The notes beneath the pieces were generated by a model. That model ran no database searches and had not been told where the DNA came from. It saw only the letters and a program-made list of their open reading frames with translations. The translations under genes and the position numbers were made by a program. Positions 42,530 through 52,400 of a stretch of 64,000 bases of DNA are shown here, one piece after another (positions within the stretch are counted from its first letter, which is position 1; the number at the start of each line of letters is the position of its first letter). This DNA comes from JBLWXV01 sp048267245 (GTDB lineage: Bacteria > Bdellovibrionota > Bacteriovoracia > Bacteriovoracales > Bacteriovoracaceae), in NCBI GenBank assembly GCA_048267245.1, contig JBLWXV010000002.1:372001-436000 (forward strand), written 5' to 3'.

Positions 42530-45016
42530 CTAGCCCCCGAAGAGCCCTCTAAAGAGATTGGCGATTGCCTCAAAAATCCCTGTGAAAATCGACATAAAGC
42601 TAAAGCCCGAGCTCTCCTCTGGAGTAGTGACGGGCTCATAGGCTCCTTCGATTGCTTGGCCGACATCATCACCCTGATCTCTCTCTGGTCGACTCATAGG
42701 TCTTCGCCCATTGGCGTAGCGGCGGCTAGGCCCAGATGATGTTGGAACGTAACCAAGTTCAGGGTTTGAGTCAGAGTAGACGTTAGTGCTAGTGCTAGAA
42801 GATGGGACAGCTTCAGTCTCTAGAGTTAGACCTTGCTCTGCTGGTTCAATCTCCACGGGAACTGGAGTGGTGTGCTCTTTAACGACGTCACCCTCGATGA
42901 GAGTTGTTTCATCTTCATCAGAAACTTCGCTCAAGTCTTCACCATAATATTTTTCTTGCTCTTGTTGAACGAGCTGATCTTGCTCGATTTCGGCGTGGAT
43001 AATATCCGCGACTGTGACGTCACCTGGTTTCTCTTCAAATGGATCATTCTCAGGCTGACTCATAACCTCTGGCTCTGGAGCTTCTTGTATTGGTCTATCC
43101 ACGGGCAGCGGAATATTCCCAGTCCTAGCTGGAGGAAGCTCCGTTACGATAATCTCTGGTGACTCACGCTCCGGTCTCGATTCAGGAACGGGGACATTTG
43201 ATTCCGTGGCGAGCGCCACACCTGGAGTCTGCTCTGCCGTATCCGGGTGCAAAGTACTCTCGCTCTCGGGCGCTATCTCCACAGTCTCTGGAGTTTGCAC
43301 TTCAGTGACAACTACTTCAGGTGGATCGATGGTTGTGACTTCGATTTCTTCTTCGACGATAGACTTCGCAATACTATCCGGTCGAGCAACTGGTCTCGTA
43401 TATTCAATGGTTGGAATGACCTCAGGCTCATCAGCGTCTGGCCCGGGATCATTGCCATCGGCGAGTCCCTCTGGGCGAGGACGTGGTCTTGGAATAGGTA
43501 CATTCTCAGGCAATATGAAATCTGGTGTCTTGATACCGGCCGTTGCGACAACGTCGGTTCCCAAGAGTTTTGAAGGAGCTCCAGCGAGGGCATCCTTAGC
43601 ATCTTGGGCGCAGAGATTTTTAAGTCTACTATTGGTCGCCGGAAGAGTTGGATCAGCGAAGCTTGAGCGGCTCTCAGTTGATCTGTGGCTGAAGCAGACG
43701 TGCATATGGTCTTTATGTGGTGGCACTCGCGTAAGGACTGGGGCAAAGCCTCTTCCTGATTGCTTGTGAACCTGGCGTGCGGCCGAGGAGTCTTCAAGAT
43801 AAATAGTCGTTGCTCCAGCTGCTCTTGCTAGCTGTAGAAACTCCACGACGCGGTTTCTGTTATAGTACTTGCTATAAACTGATGAGCCTACCGTAGTCGA
43901 AGTTTTTGTAAAGAGTCTGATATCAATGCAGTGGCCATGACCATGAGTCTTTGATGGCCACTTTCCTTTAACACTCGCTACGTGAGTAGAGTGAGAGCAA
44001 TTGCCCCATGTAATCCCGCAGCCTTTGCCCGAGCAATCTGGATAACGGCGATCCCATTCGCGCATCACGGCCATGAAGCCACAAGCGGCGTAGGGGGCCA
44101 GGTACGCGTCATCTCCCTGAATATCTTGTCCTCCACCTGTGAAGTGGTATGAACCATAGGGTCCCTCGGTGAGGGTCACGCCTCTTTCGGCTGGTAGATG
44201 GGGCAACATAACGAGACCTCTGGTATCAACAAAGTAGAGGTCATTCGCATTTGCCTTTGTTCGGTCATTTTCAAGAAGTCCGGCAGATAGACCAAGACCT
44301 GGATGGGCGAGGATATTGAGAACAGCCTCATATTGATTTTTTTCAATTGGTCTAGTGTCGGTAGTCACACCACAATAAATGCGCGCGTTGAGTTTTGAAT
44401 CTCCAACCTCACTCCAAGCTCCGTCTAATTTTACTTCAAAGATTGGGTAGTCAAAGCAGTTGTTGCCGTCATCACCGGCACAACACTTATTAATTTTGTA
44501 CTTGTTTCCGTTCTTTGCAATTCGGAAAGCCTTAGCCTCATCGTAGGGTGAGGGGAGGGCGACAAAGGCACTGTCTTTAGCGACGACAAAGATAAAGTCG
44601 TCACTTGGAAGAAGTGAGTCCTTATGGATGAAGCCCTTTTGCCCGCGCATCGCTTGGGGAAGATTCTTGTTGTAGGCATTTTCAGCGAAGTGGCCTTTTG
44701 ATCGCGGCTTATTGTACTTGGCTTCTCCGAGAACTTCGACGTTGAGATAGTCTTCGCCACTTCCAGGTTTTCTGATTAAACGAACGATACTTTTTTTGGT
44801 AATGAAGTGAGAGACGTTGTCCTCTTTGGGGATCATGGTTTCGCGAAAATTCTCATACTCTCGCTTGCCCATGTCGGTTGCATCTGTGATAAGAAGGGGC
44901 GACTCGCTAGTGTACTTCTCTTCACACTTCATTTCCAATGGATTTTCGTTTCCATAGGAGAGAGAGCTTAGGAGTAAGATGAAGGAGAGTAGGAAACCAT
45001 TGAGGTTTGTCTTCAT
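42530..45016 (-). CDS. Large exported LAS-type metallopeptidase with disordered tail
   Basis: An 828-residue exported protein (signal peptide 1-22). The zinc-binding pattern of LAS (MepA/M15-type) peptidases is present: HGHGHCID with His358 and Asp365 (H-x6-D) and, later, HKDHMHV with His437-x-His439. These enzymes cut peptide cross-links in peptidoglycan. Residues about 490-790 form a long Pro/Glu/Val/Thr-rich disordered stretch with IPRPRPRPEG, followed by a hydrophobic end (SFMSIFTGIFEAIANLFRGL). It is the last gene of a three-gene operon with overlapping starts and stops. The peptidase domain is seen as motifs; the biological target is inferred. Confidence 0.8.
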   Translation of the reverse strand: MKTNLNGFLLSFILLLSSLSYGNENPLEMKCEEKYTSESPLLITDATDMGKREYENFRETMIPKEDNVSHFITKKSIVRLIRKPGSGEDYLNVEVLGEAKYNKPRSKGHFAENAYNKNLPQAMRGQKGFIHKDSLLPSDDFIFVVAKDSAFVALPSPYDEAKAFRIAKNGNKYKINKCCAGDDGNNCFDYPIFEVKLDGAWSEVGDSKLNARIYCGVTTDTRPIEKNQYEAVLNILAHPGLGLSAGLLENDRTKANANDLYFVDTRGLVMLPHLPAERGVTLTEGPYGSYHFTGGGQDIQGDDAYLAPYAACGFMAVMREWDRRYPDCSGKGCGITWGNCSHSTHVASVKGKWPSKTHGHGHCIDIRLFTKTSTTVGSSVYSKYYNRNRVVEFLQLARAAGATTIYLEDSSAARQVHKQSGRGFAPVLTRVPPHKDHMHVCFSHRSTESRSSFADPTLPATNSRLKNLCAQDAKDALAGAPSKLLGTDVVATAGIKTPDFILPENVPIPRPRPRPEGLADGNDPGPDADEPEVIPTIEYTRPVARPDSIAKSIVEEEIEVTTIDPPEVVVTEVQTPETVEIAPESESTLHPDTAEQTPGVALATESNVPVPESRPERESPEIIVTELPPARTGNIPLPVDRPIQEAPEPEVMSQPENDPFEEKPGDVTVADIIHAEIEQDQLVQQEQEKYYGEDLSEVSDEDETTLIEGDVVKEHTTPVPVEIEPAEQGLTLETEAVPSSSTSTNVYSDSNPELGYVPTSSGPSRRYANGRRPMSRPERDQGDDVGQAIEGAYEPVTTPEESSGFSFMSIFTGIFEAIANLFRGLFGG

Positions 45017-45441
45017 GGCGAGAGCTCCTCGAGGGTGAGATTCCTCTCACAGCGCTCTTCACCTTTATCTTTAAAGATAAGCTGGATTTTTCCCTGAAAC
45101 TTTTTTACTTCGGGAAGCTTAAATTGATAATCTCCACTCGGAAGCTTTTTATGATTTAATTTTTCAATCTTTCTATTGCTGTGGATGAGTGCAATTTCTT
45201 TAAGAGACCTTTTGGTGTTCACTAAAATATGACTTGGCCTACTCATTTGTGGGAAGTAGTGGTTTTCAAGATCGATCTTTGTTTCAACATTTGTGATGCC
45301 GCTTGCGCGCTGAACTTTTTCAACGACGACAGAATTGAAAGTGGCGATATTTTCTTTTTCACAATCAGGGGTGCCCTTCAATGCATTGGCATTTACTTCA
45401 CTACTAAGAATAAGTGAAAGTGCTAGGGCAACAAAAGTCAC
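45013..45441 (-). CDS. Small exported protein of the LAS peptidase operon
   Basis: A 142-residue exported protein of unrecognised family, with a signal peptide and two Cys residues (CEKEN near the start of the mature part and ERCERN near the end) that may pair. Its stop overlaps the peptidase start by 4 bases (ATGA). Its start is placed at GTG 45441, which overlaps the Kazal lipoprotein stop (TAGTG), in preference to the TTG at 45450. The tight coupling suggests equimolar production with both neighbours. Confidence 0.7.
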   Translation of the reverse strand: MTFVALALSLILSSEVNANALKGTPDCEKENIATFNSVVVEKVQRASGITNVETKIDLENHYFPQMSRPSHILVNTKRSLKEIALIHSNRKIEKLNHKKLPSGDYQFKLPEVKKFQGKIQLIFKDKGEERCERNLTLEELSP

Positions 45442-45878
45442 TACTGACAAACTCCATTATTAATAAAGACCGCTTTGGCTTCAATCATCTGACACAAATT
45501 GAGATAGGCTTTTGGACTTGGCATAACCTGAGCACAGGCAGTACCCGAAGTACACTCAGGCATCGGTGGTTGGGCGCAGACGTATTGAACGATGCTCGAA
45601 CAATTGAGAGTGCCATTCACATCACAAGCGCCAAAGGTATAAGCAACACCCAAGCAATTGGCGACACAGGCACTGTCATAGGTTTTATGGTCCTCGCCAC
45701 ACACGGGATTAAATTGAAGGCTACAGCCACATCCGCCAGCTGCGTCAGTGCCCATTGTTCCCGCTTGAGTACTACTCACCGTCGTGCGCGTTGAGCGCAT
45801 GTTCATTCCATCTTGTCCGCAAGAGACGAGAAGGAGCGCTAAGGTCAGTGGCCAGAGCGTTTTTAAAAAATTCACCAT
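45441..45878 (-). CDS. Kazal-type protease-inhibitor lipoprotein
   Basis: A 145-residue lipoprotein: the lipobox is LVSC with Cys20. The segment with Cys50, Cys52, Cys60, Cys71, Cys75 and Cys85 and the core PVCGEDHKTYDSACVANC follows the Kazal pattern (PVCG-x-D-x-x-TY-x-x-x-C), a serine-protease inhibitor fold well known from eukaryotes. A further six-Cys stretch follows (LNCSSIVQYVC to GVCQ). It is the first gene of the LAS peptidase operon. The sequence match is clear; inhibition is not shown. It could protect the envelope from a protease, or act as a specific binding module. Confidence 0.8.
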   Translation of the reverse strand: MVNFLKTLWPLTLALLLVSCGQDGMNMRSTRTTVSSTQAGTMGTDAAGGCGCSLQFNPVCGEDHKTYDSACVANCLGVAYTFGACDVNGTLNCSSIVQYVCAQPPMPECTSGTACAQVMPSPKAYLNLCQMIEAKAVFINNGVCQ

Positions 45879-45956
45879 CTACTCCATTCTAAGAGCTTCT
45901 AGGAGTTCTCATCGGTTAGATTGGGGAATTCTTTGAGTTTTTTAGTTTGCTAAACG

Positions 45957-47294
45957 CTATTTCGGGAACTTAGATGGCCATAGGGCGCGCAGCCTCTCAA
46001 GAATATTCTTTTCACGCCCCTGGGTGGTCGGGCGATAAAAAGTGGGCACTCCCTTGGGGGCATACTGCTGCCGCACGAAGTGTTCGGGGTAGTCGTGCGG
46101 GTATAGATAGGGAGCGCGATTCTTATCGCGCGATTGGTTTTTGAGATGCTCTGGAACTAAAGTATTGCCGTGGCCACTTACATATTCAAGAGCTTCATTG
46201 ATGGAGAGGTAGGCGGCATTACTCTTAACCGTTGAGGCGAGGTAAGTTGTCGCTTGCGCGAGAGCTATGCGCGCCTCTGGCATACCAATATTTTGCACAC
46301 TTGCAAGCGCCGCTATGGCCAGTGAGAGCGCGCCTGGATCGGCGTTGCCCACATCTTCACTGGCAAAAATCACCAGGCGTCTAGCGATGAAGACTGGGTC
46401 TTCCCCACCGTCAAGCATTACTGCGAGCCAAAGTACCGCAGCATCAGGATCACTTCCACGCATGGACTTTATAAAGGCGCTAATGACGTCGTAGTGGCGA
46501 TCGCCATTTTTGTCGTAATTGCGAGCACTCTCTTTGATGAGAGCGTAGAGCTCAGGCACACTCATCTGCGACTTTCTGAGCGAAGCTTTTTCTAGTAGTC
46601 CCAAAGCAAAGCGGGCGTCGCCTGAACTTTCGCGCGCCATGATCTCTAGCAGCTCGTCGCCAATTTCAATTTCTTCTTTTTCACAGGCGCGCTTTAAAAG
46701 TGAAAAGAGCTCTTCACTCTCAAGTGCTTTAAGTTCGAGAATCTGACAGCGCGACTGAAGTGCTTTATTGACACTCACGCGCGGGTTTTCAGTGGTGGCG
46801 CCCACAAAGGAGATTTCTCCCGACTCAACATAGGGCAGAAGGGCATCTTGCTGGGCCTTATTAAAGCGGTGAATCTCATCGACAAAGAGCAAGCTCTCGC
46901 GAGCGAGGTCGCGCCTTACCTCTTTGATTGTAGCAATTAATTTCTTTAAGTCGGCAACGCCGCCAAGTACGGCGTTAAAACTTACGAGATCTCTACCTGA
47001 CTCGAGGGCGAGCAAGCGCGCTAGAGTGGTCTTTCCACAGCCCGGAGGGCCCCAGAGGATAAGCCCGTGGAAGTCACCGCTAAAAATTTCTGGGTGGGCC
47101 TTTTTAATATGCTCTTGTCCAAAGAAATCCGCCGCGCGCTCAGGGCGCATGCGAAAGGCGAGCGGAGAGTGCGCGTTTTGCTGTCTTTGAGATGCGCCGC
47201 GTTTTGTGGTAGCATCAGCACTCGACTCAACTTTTGAGCTATCTGCGCCGTTTTCGTCTTTGGGGGCCTCAAAAAGACCGATTTGATTACTCAT
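45957..47294 (-). CDS. rarA: Replication-associated recombination protein RarA (MgsA)
   Basis: A 445-residue AAA+ ATPase of the clamp-loader type that acts at stalled replication forks. Walker A is GPPGCGKTT (residues 82-90), Walker B is LLFVDEIHRF near 133-142, and sensor-1 is FVGATTENP near 160. The C-terminal helical part with YDVISAFIKSMRGSDPDAAVLWLA and FASEDVGNADPGAL is characteristic of the RarA/WRNIP1 group. A 40-residue charged low-complexity N-terminus precedes the AAA domain. It is divergent from rpsU. Confidence 0.95.
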   Translation of the reverse strand: MSNQIGLFEAPKDENGADSSKVESSADATTKRGASQRQQNAHSPLAFRMRPERAADFFGQEHIKKAHPEIFSGDFHGLILWGPPGCGKTTLARLLALESGRDLVSFNAVLGGVADLKKLIATIKEVRRDLARESLLFVDEIHRFNKAQQDALLPYVESGEISFVGATTENPRVSVNKALQSRCQILELKALESEELFSLLKRACEKEEIEIGDELLEIMARESSGDARFALGLLEKASLRKSQMSVPELYALIKESARNYDKNGDRHYDVISAFIKSMRGSDPDAAVLWLAVMLDGGEDPVFIARRLVIFASEDVGNADPGALSLAIAALASVQNIGMPEARIALAQATTYLASTVKSNAAYLSINEALEYVSGHGNTLVPEHLKNQSRDKNRAPYLYPHDYPEHFVRQQYAPKGVPTFYRPTTQGREKNILERLRALWPSKFPK

Positions 47295-47433
47295 AATCGG
47301 CTTATACAGTTCTTGATTGACTTTGAAAGGCCCGTGTCATAAGTTGTTGATCTTTAAATCGAGAAATCGAAACTATAAGCGGGATTCGTTAAAGGATCCT
47401 TTTTGAGCGCCAAGAAAGAGGAGGTGAATGATA

Positions 47434-47664
47434 ATGAAAGGAACACAAGATTCAGCTATTCAAGTTGTAATTGACGATCGTAACGGTGTTGAGCGCTCTC
47501 TTAAGAAATTTAAGAGAATGTGCGAGTCTTTCGGAGTCATCCGCGAGTACAGAAAGCGTCAGGAGTACAAAAAACCTTCTGTGCGTCTCAAAGAAAAAAC
47601 AGCCGCTGCTGAAAAACGTCGCAAGAAAACTGCGGTAAAATTTCACAGAAGCTCAAAAATCTAA
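47434..47664 (+). CDS. rpsU: 30S ribosomal protein S21
   Basis: A 76-residue basic protein of the small ribosomal subunit, matching S21: VVIDDRNGVERSLKKFKRMCESFGVI followed by a Lys/Arg-rich tail with EYRKRQEYKKPSVRLKEK. The ATG at 47434 is chosen over 47428 because AGGAGGT ends 8 bases before it. It is monocistronic, with its own terminator. Confidence 0.95.
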   Translation: MKGTQDSAIQVVIDDRNGVERSLKKFKRMCESFGVIREYRKRQEYKKPSVRLKEKTAAAEKRRKKTAVKFHRSSKI

Positions 47665-47688
47665 GATCGCAAAAAAGCTTTGAAATGC

Positions 47689-47720
47689 AAAAGGCCCGCT
47701 TTAAGCGGGCCTTTTTTTTT
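47689..47720 (+). terminator. Rho-independent terminator of rpsU
   Basis: A 12-bp stem (AAAAGGCCCGCT / AGCGGGCCTTTT) with a TTA loop, followed by a T tract that runs to 47720. The A tract on the other side lets it also serve the convergent small secreted protein gene. Confidence 0.9.
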
Positions 47721-47743
47721 GCTCAATTTAAAATTGACTCAAA

Positions 47744-47971
47744 TTAGAAGAGGTCGTCACAGTCTTCGTAAGTTTCACAGAACTTATCGATTTTTGGCTG
47801 CTGCTCACGCTCTTCTTGGTCAGCAAGACACTTGTAGATACAGGCCTTAAGGGCGTATCCAGGCTCTTCAAATGCCGTACAAGTTTCAATACACATTTTG
47901 AGCTCTTCACTCTGGGCCGCTAACGCACCTTGTCCAGCAAGGAGAAGGGCGGCTAGAACCAACTTCTTCAT
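47744..47971 (-). CDS. Small secreted protein with twin CX3C motifs
   Basis: A 75-residue exported protein with a signal peptide (1-19, ending ALA). The mature part has CX3C (Cys27-Cys31), 12 residues, CX3C (Cys44-Cys48), and then Cys65 and Cys71 near the end. The first four Cys would form a disulfide-linked helical hairpin, as in twin-CX3C proteins such as small Tim chaperones; this similarity is in arrangement only. It converges with rpsU through a shared terminator. Confidence 0.7.
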   Translation of the reverse strand: MKKLVLAALLLAGQGALAAQSEELKMCIETCTAFEEPGYALKACIYKCLADQEEREQQPKIDKFCETYEDCDDLF

Positions 47972-48061
47972 AAATCCTCTCTTTGTAATTTTGAGGGAAT
48001 TCTTAGCAGGCCAGATACACTTTTGCTATCAAAAGAGGACTGCCTGTAAAAATGTCACGGC

Positions 48062-48907
48062 CTAGTCTCGCAGAGCGATCTTGAGAAAAGAGTTCCAGCG
48101 GTTATGCATGATATTGATGTGAGAGATGAGCGCCTTGGGAAAGAGATCATTTCCCTTGGTCATCTTCATGTGGAAAGTATTCCAGCTGATATTGAGAGTC
48201 CCCATGTGGCGAATGAGTGCTTCGGGTCCTTGAGCATCGAGTACTTCCTGTTCGAGCACGACGATGTAGCCATTCCAAAGTTTGTCGAAATCCTTTTTGA
48301 AGATAGGAGACAGTTTTTGAGTCACGAGAATCTCAGTAGAGATTTTGAGCATATTGACCGTCTCACCAATATCCCTTTTCGAGTGGTTAAAGTGAGCAAA
48401 AGGGGTCTCTTCAAAGAGTTGATTCTCTTCGATCAAATGGTTTAAGCGGTAAATTTGAAGCGAGAGTTGATCAATTGAGCGCGTGAGGTTGATCTCACTA
48501 TCGAGATACGCTTCATCAACAACGCCTGGGGCGGCGATGGTCTTAGATTGAATACGCAGGATAAGCTTGTCGATCACCCTGGCCGCCTCGGCCACCTTTT
48601 CGCGCTTACTCTCGCAGTCACTCTCGCCAGGACAGCGAGTTCTCGCATAGACCTGCCACGACTTAGACAGTGAAAGAACCTTATCTTTTAACTCGATTGC
48701 ATCCGTTGTCTTGGGTTCGAGCTTTTTGAGAAGGGTATAGTATTCATTAACAATATTAACTAGTTGTGGACGGATATAACGCTTGTACTGGTCATTGGTG
48801 ATTTGAATCTGTCCCGACTTAAAAAAGAAGTAGGGATAGTCGGCACCTGCGCTATTAGCAAGCCCAAGGCCCACAAGAATCAAATAGACTTTTAAAATTT
48901 TGAACAT
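48062..48907 (-). CDS. Secreted helical protein
   Basis: A 281-residue exported protein. The start is placed at the ATG at 48907 because it gives a normal signal peptide, MFKILKVYLILVGLG ending ANSAGA; the GTG at 48952 adds 15 polar residues without a ribosome site. The mature part is helical (for example LVNIVNEYYTLLKKLEPKT) with no recognised motif, and two Cys in RCPGESDC. A TATAAT box lies only 7 bases before the ATG, so the message may be leaderless. Confidence 0.65.
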   Translation of the reverse strand: MFKILKVYLILVGLGLANSAGADYPYFFFKSGQIQITNDQYKRYIRPQLVNIVNEYYTLLKKLEPKTTDAIELKDKVLSLSKSWQVYARTRCPGESDCESKREKVAEAARVIDKLILRIQSKTIAAPGVVDEAYLDSEINLTRSIDQLSLQIYRLNHLIEENQLFEETPFAHFNHSKRDIGETVNMLKISTEILVTQKLSPIFKKDFDKLWNGYIVVLEQEVLDAQGPEALIRHMGTLNISWNTFHMKMTKGNDLFPKALISHINIMHNRWNSFLKIALRD

Positions 48908-49049
48908 GAAAAAATTATAGGAGTCTTTTTGCGAAGTGAAAAATGTATTCACCGCTGGACTTTAGTTTGAATTTAGCGATAATGATTTTTATTGATTCAG
49001 TGCTTTATTCTAGAATGCCAGTTGGTGAGACTCCAAAAGGGGAAGGCAA

Positions 49050-49436
49050 ATGCATGCGATTAGTCGAACAAGAGACTTTGATGGAATCCGTCTAACGACA
49101 GGTGATTTGGAGCGCATTCAAACTCTTATTGCTGCCAATCCAGATATTGAGTGTTCGCTTTTAAATAAAGGACTTCGCGCCGCTAAGGTTGTGCGCCCTG
49201 AAGAGCAAGATTCTAAACTTGTAAAAGTGGACTCGCGCTTTGTTTACACAGACTCGGCCTTTCCAGAGCGTGAATTCGACTCAGAACTCGTGCTCGATAT
49301 CTTAACGAGCAAAGGCAAGATCTCTATCCTCTCTCCTCTTGGGGCCCTTATGCTCGGACTCAAAGAGGGAGATGAAATTGCTTATGAGACTTCATTTGGT
49401 CCAAAGCGCAAAATTAAAATCCAAAAGGTTCTCTAG
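49050..49436 (+). CDS. Rnk-like GreA/GreB C-terminal-domain protein
   Basis: A 128-residue cytoplasmic protein. The C-terminal part ISILSPLGALMLGLKEGDEIAYET is the FKBP-like domain of Gre factors (SVLTPLGAALLGL pattern), while the N-terminal helix pair of GreA is replaced by a short segment, as in Rnk, which binds RNA polymerase or regulates nucleoside diphosphate kinase. E. coli Rnk is 136 residues. Whether it acts on RNA polymerase here is inferred. It converges with ileS, 12 bases away. Confidence 0.8.
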   Translation: MHAISRTRDFDGIRLTTGDLERIQTLIAANPDIECSLLNKGLRAAKVVRPEEQDSKLVKVDSRFVYTDSAFPEREFDSELVLDILTSKGKISILSPLGALMLGLKEGDEIAYETSFGPKRKIKIQKVL

Positions 49437-49448
49437 TATTTAACCTCT

Positions 49449-52400
49449 CTATTTCTTAGAGAGGTTAATCACAAGTTTCGCTCCCTCAACATCAAACTCG
49501 TGCTCAGTTGCACTTCCTGCTGTGAGGGATTGGGCAAGGGTTTCACCACAGATATATTCACTGTGCTCGCTAATGGCCTGTGCGAGTTCACCTTCAGCGC
49601 TATAGACCACATTAATGCGGTCTTCGACATTAAGGCCAATATCCTTTCTTGTTCTCTGGATGCGATTGACCACCTCTCTGGCGAGTCCTTCTCTTTGTAG
49701 GGCCTCATCGAGGGTGGTGTCGAGATCAATAGAGATCAAGCGATTTGAAACAGCATTTGTTCCCTCTTTAGCCTCGCGGAAAATGAGGAAGTCCTCGGCC
49801 GTAAAAGTCTCACCTTGAAGTTCAATCGAGCCGCTCTCTTCAATCTTTTCTAGATCACTACTTGTAAGAGCGTTGATGGCCTTCATAAAACCACCCATCT
49901 GCTTGCCGAGTCTCTTTCCAAGTACCGGAAGGTTTGGCTTAGCATAGAGCTTAATGAAGTCACTTTCATTTGTGGCAAAACGCACTTCTTTTACGTTGAG
50001 CTCGCCCTGAATGTACTCTTCGAGTTTTTTAATTTCATCAAGGAGAGTCTGATCCTTGTGAATGATCGTCAAACTTCTAAGTGGAGTTTTAACTTTAATT
50101 TTTACTTCAGTTCTCTTTTGGCGACCGAGCAAGATGAGTTGTTGCATTCTTCCCACTGCATCTTCTAGGCGCGGCAGAATGAACTCATCCTGGGCCACGG
50201 GATAGTCGCAAAGGTGTACCGAGAGTGGGCGCGACTTGTGATCAAAGCTCGCAAGCTCGAGGTAGATATGTTCTGAGAGAAAGGGAGCAAAAGGCGCCAT
50301 TGAAATAGAGACCTCTTTAATTGCAGTAAAGAGTGCCGAGTAGGCGGCCTTTTTGTCAGCTGTCAGTCCGTCTCCCCAGAAGCGGGTGCGGTTGAGGCGA
50401 ATGTACCAGTTGGTGAGGTCTTCAACGAAGTTAAATAGTGCTGGTACAACGTTATAGAGGCGATAGCCCTCCATCTCGGTAGCAATATTCTTCTTGAGTG
50501 TTTGAAGATTTGAAATCAACCAGTGGTCAGTAATATTGTCGCCACGAGTGTAGTGCTCATCGATATTAAAGCCATCAATCGCTGCGTAGGTAGAGAAGAA
50601 TTTAAAGGCGTTGTACCAAGGCAGAAGCGCCTTTCTCACCATCTCCTTAACACCGGCGTCAGCAAAGCGCATTTCCTCACCTTTCACAAGGCCTGAGTTA
50701 ATGAGATAGAGTCTGATGGCGTCTGCACCATATTCTTCCATGAGAAGGTCTGGTTGCGTGTAGTTCTTCAGGCGCTTACTCATCTTCTTGCCGTCTTCTG
50801 CCATCACGATGCCGTTGACGATGACGTTTTTAAAAGCTGGCTTATCAAAGAGTGCTGTAGAGAGAATAGTGAGCGTGTAGAACCAGCCGCGAGTCTGGTC
50901 GAGACCTTCGGCGATAAATTCAGCGGGGTAGCCCGCTTCGAAAACTTCTTTATTTTCAAAAGGGTAGTGGAGTTGAGCGTAGGGCATTGAACCCGACTCA
51001 AACCAACAGTCGAGAACTTCCGTGATTCGGCGGTAAGTTCCCTCTTCACCTTCTTTTGTGAAAGTAAGTTCGTCAACACTCTCGCGGTGAAGATCGTCAA
51101 CCTTCACTCCTGTGAGGGCGTAGAGTTCTTCAACCCCGCCGACGCAAACGAAGTTTGCTGTGCGGTCGTTTTGCCATACAGGAAGGGGAGTTCCCCAGAC
51201 GCGGTTTCTTGAAATAGACCAGTCGCGAGCACCTTCAAGCCACTTTCCAAAGCGACCCTCTTTAATGTGTTCAGGGACCCAGTTGATCTGGGCATTTGAT
51301 TTTAAGAGGCGCTCCTTAATTTCTTCTACTTTCACATACCAAGAGGGAATTGCCTTATAGATAAGCGGAGTATCGGAGCGGTAGCAGAATGGATAGGGGT
51401 GGACAATAACACTTTGATCAAAGAGCTTCTCGTCTTCTTTGAGCATTCTGATAATGTCTTTATCGGCGTCTTTAACATACTGGCCCTCAAAGTCCGTCAC
51501 TTCAAAAGTAAAGCGGCCTGACTCATCCACTGGACAGGCAAACACTTCGGCCAGTCCCGCTTCTTTCATCACGCGATTATCGTCTTCACCAAAGCCTGGG
51601 GCAATGTGAACAATTCCCGTACCAGTGTCAGTGGTGACGTAATTGTCGTTGAGAACGACGAAGGCCCCGTCGCTTTCAAATTTATTAAAGTAGGGAAGAA
51701 GTGGCTCGTAGCGCTTGCCCTTAAGGTCACTGCCTTTGAGTTCGCGCAGAACTTCAAATTTCTTTTTCTTAAAGCGCTCAAGTGCGGCTTTAGCGAGATA
51801 GATCTCGCGATTTGAGTCTGGATCTCGCGCGAGCACATAATCAATATCGGCCCCGGCGCAAAGGGCGAGGTTAGAGGGTAGGGTCCAAGGTGTAGTGGTC
51901 CAAGCCGCGAGATAAGTCTCTTCACCTTTTACTTTAAAGAGCACGGTGATCGCAGGGTCTTGAACATCTTGATAGTTTTGACCCGCCTCAAAGTTTGAAA
52001 GTACAGTTCCAAGGGCGGTTGAAAATGGAACAACTCGCGTGCCTTGGTAGATGAGGTTTTTATTCCAAAGTTCTTTAAAAACCCACCACACACTTTCCAT
52101 AAATGAAGTGTCCATGGTCTTGTAGTCGTTTTCAAAATCTACCCAGCGACCGAGGCGAGTGATGGTCTTTTCCCACTCGCTCACGTAGCGATCCACGATG
52201 CCACGGCACTCGTCGTTATAGCCCTTCACACCCATTTTCTTGACGGCGTCGATGGCACTCATACCAAGCTTCTTATCAATTTCGTGTTCAATTGGAAGAC
52301 CGTGACAGTCCCAACCAAAGCGGCGATCGACGTAGCGACCCTTCATCGTCCAGTAGCGAGGCACAATGTCCTTGAGAGTACTGGCAACCAAGTGGCCATG

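Noticed and set aside
43206..43769. A 187-residue frame opposite the LAS peptidase tail
   Set aside because: It is antisense to a Pro/Ser/Val-rich coding stretch, whose composition gives long open antisense frames; no ribosome site or family match.
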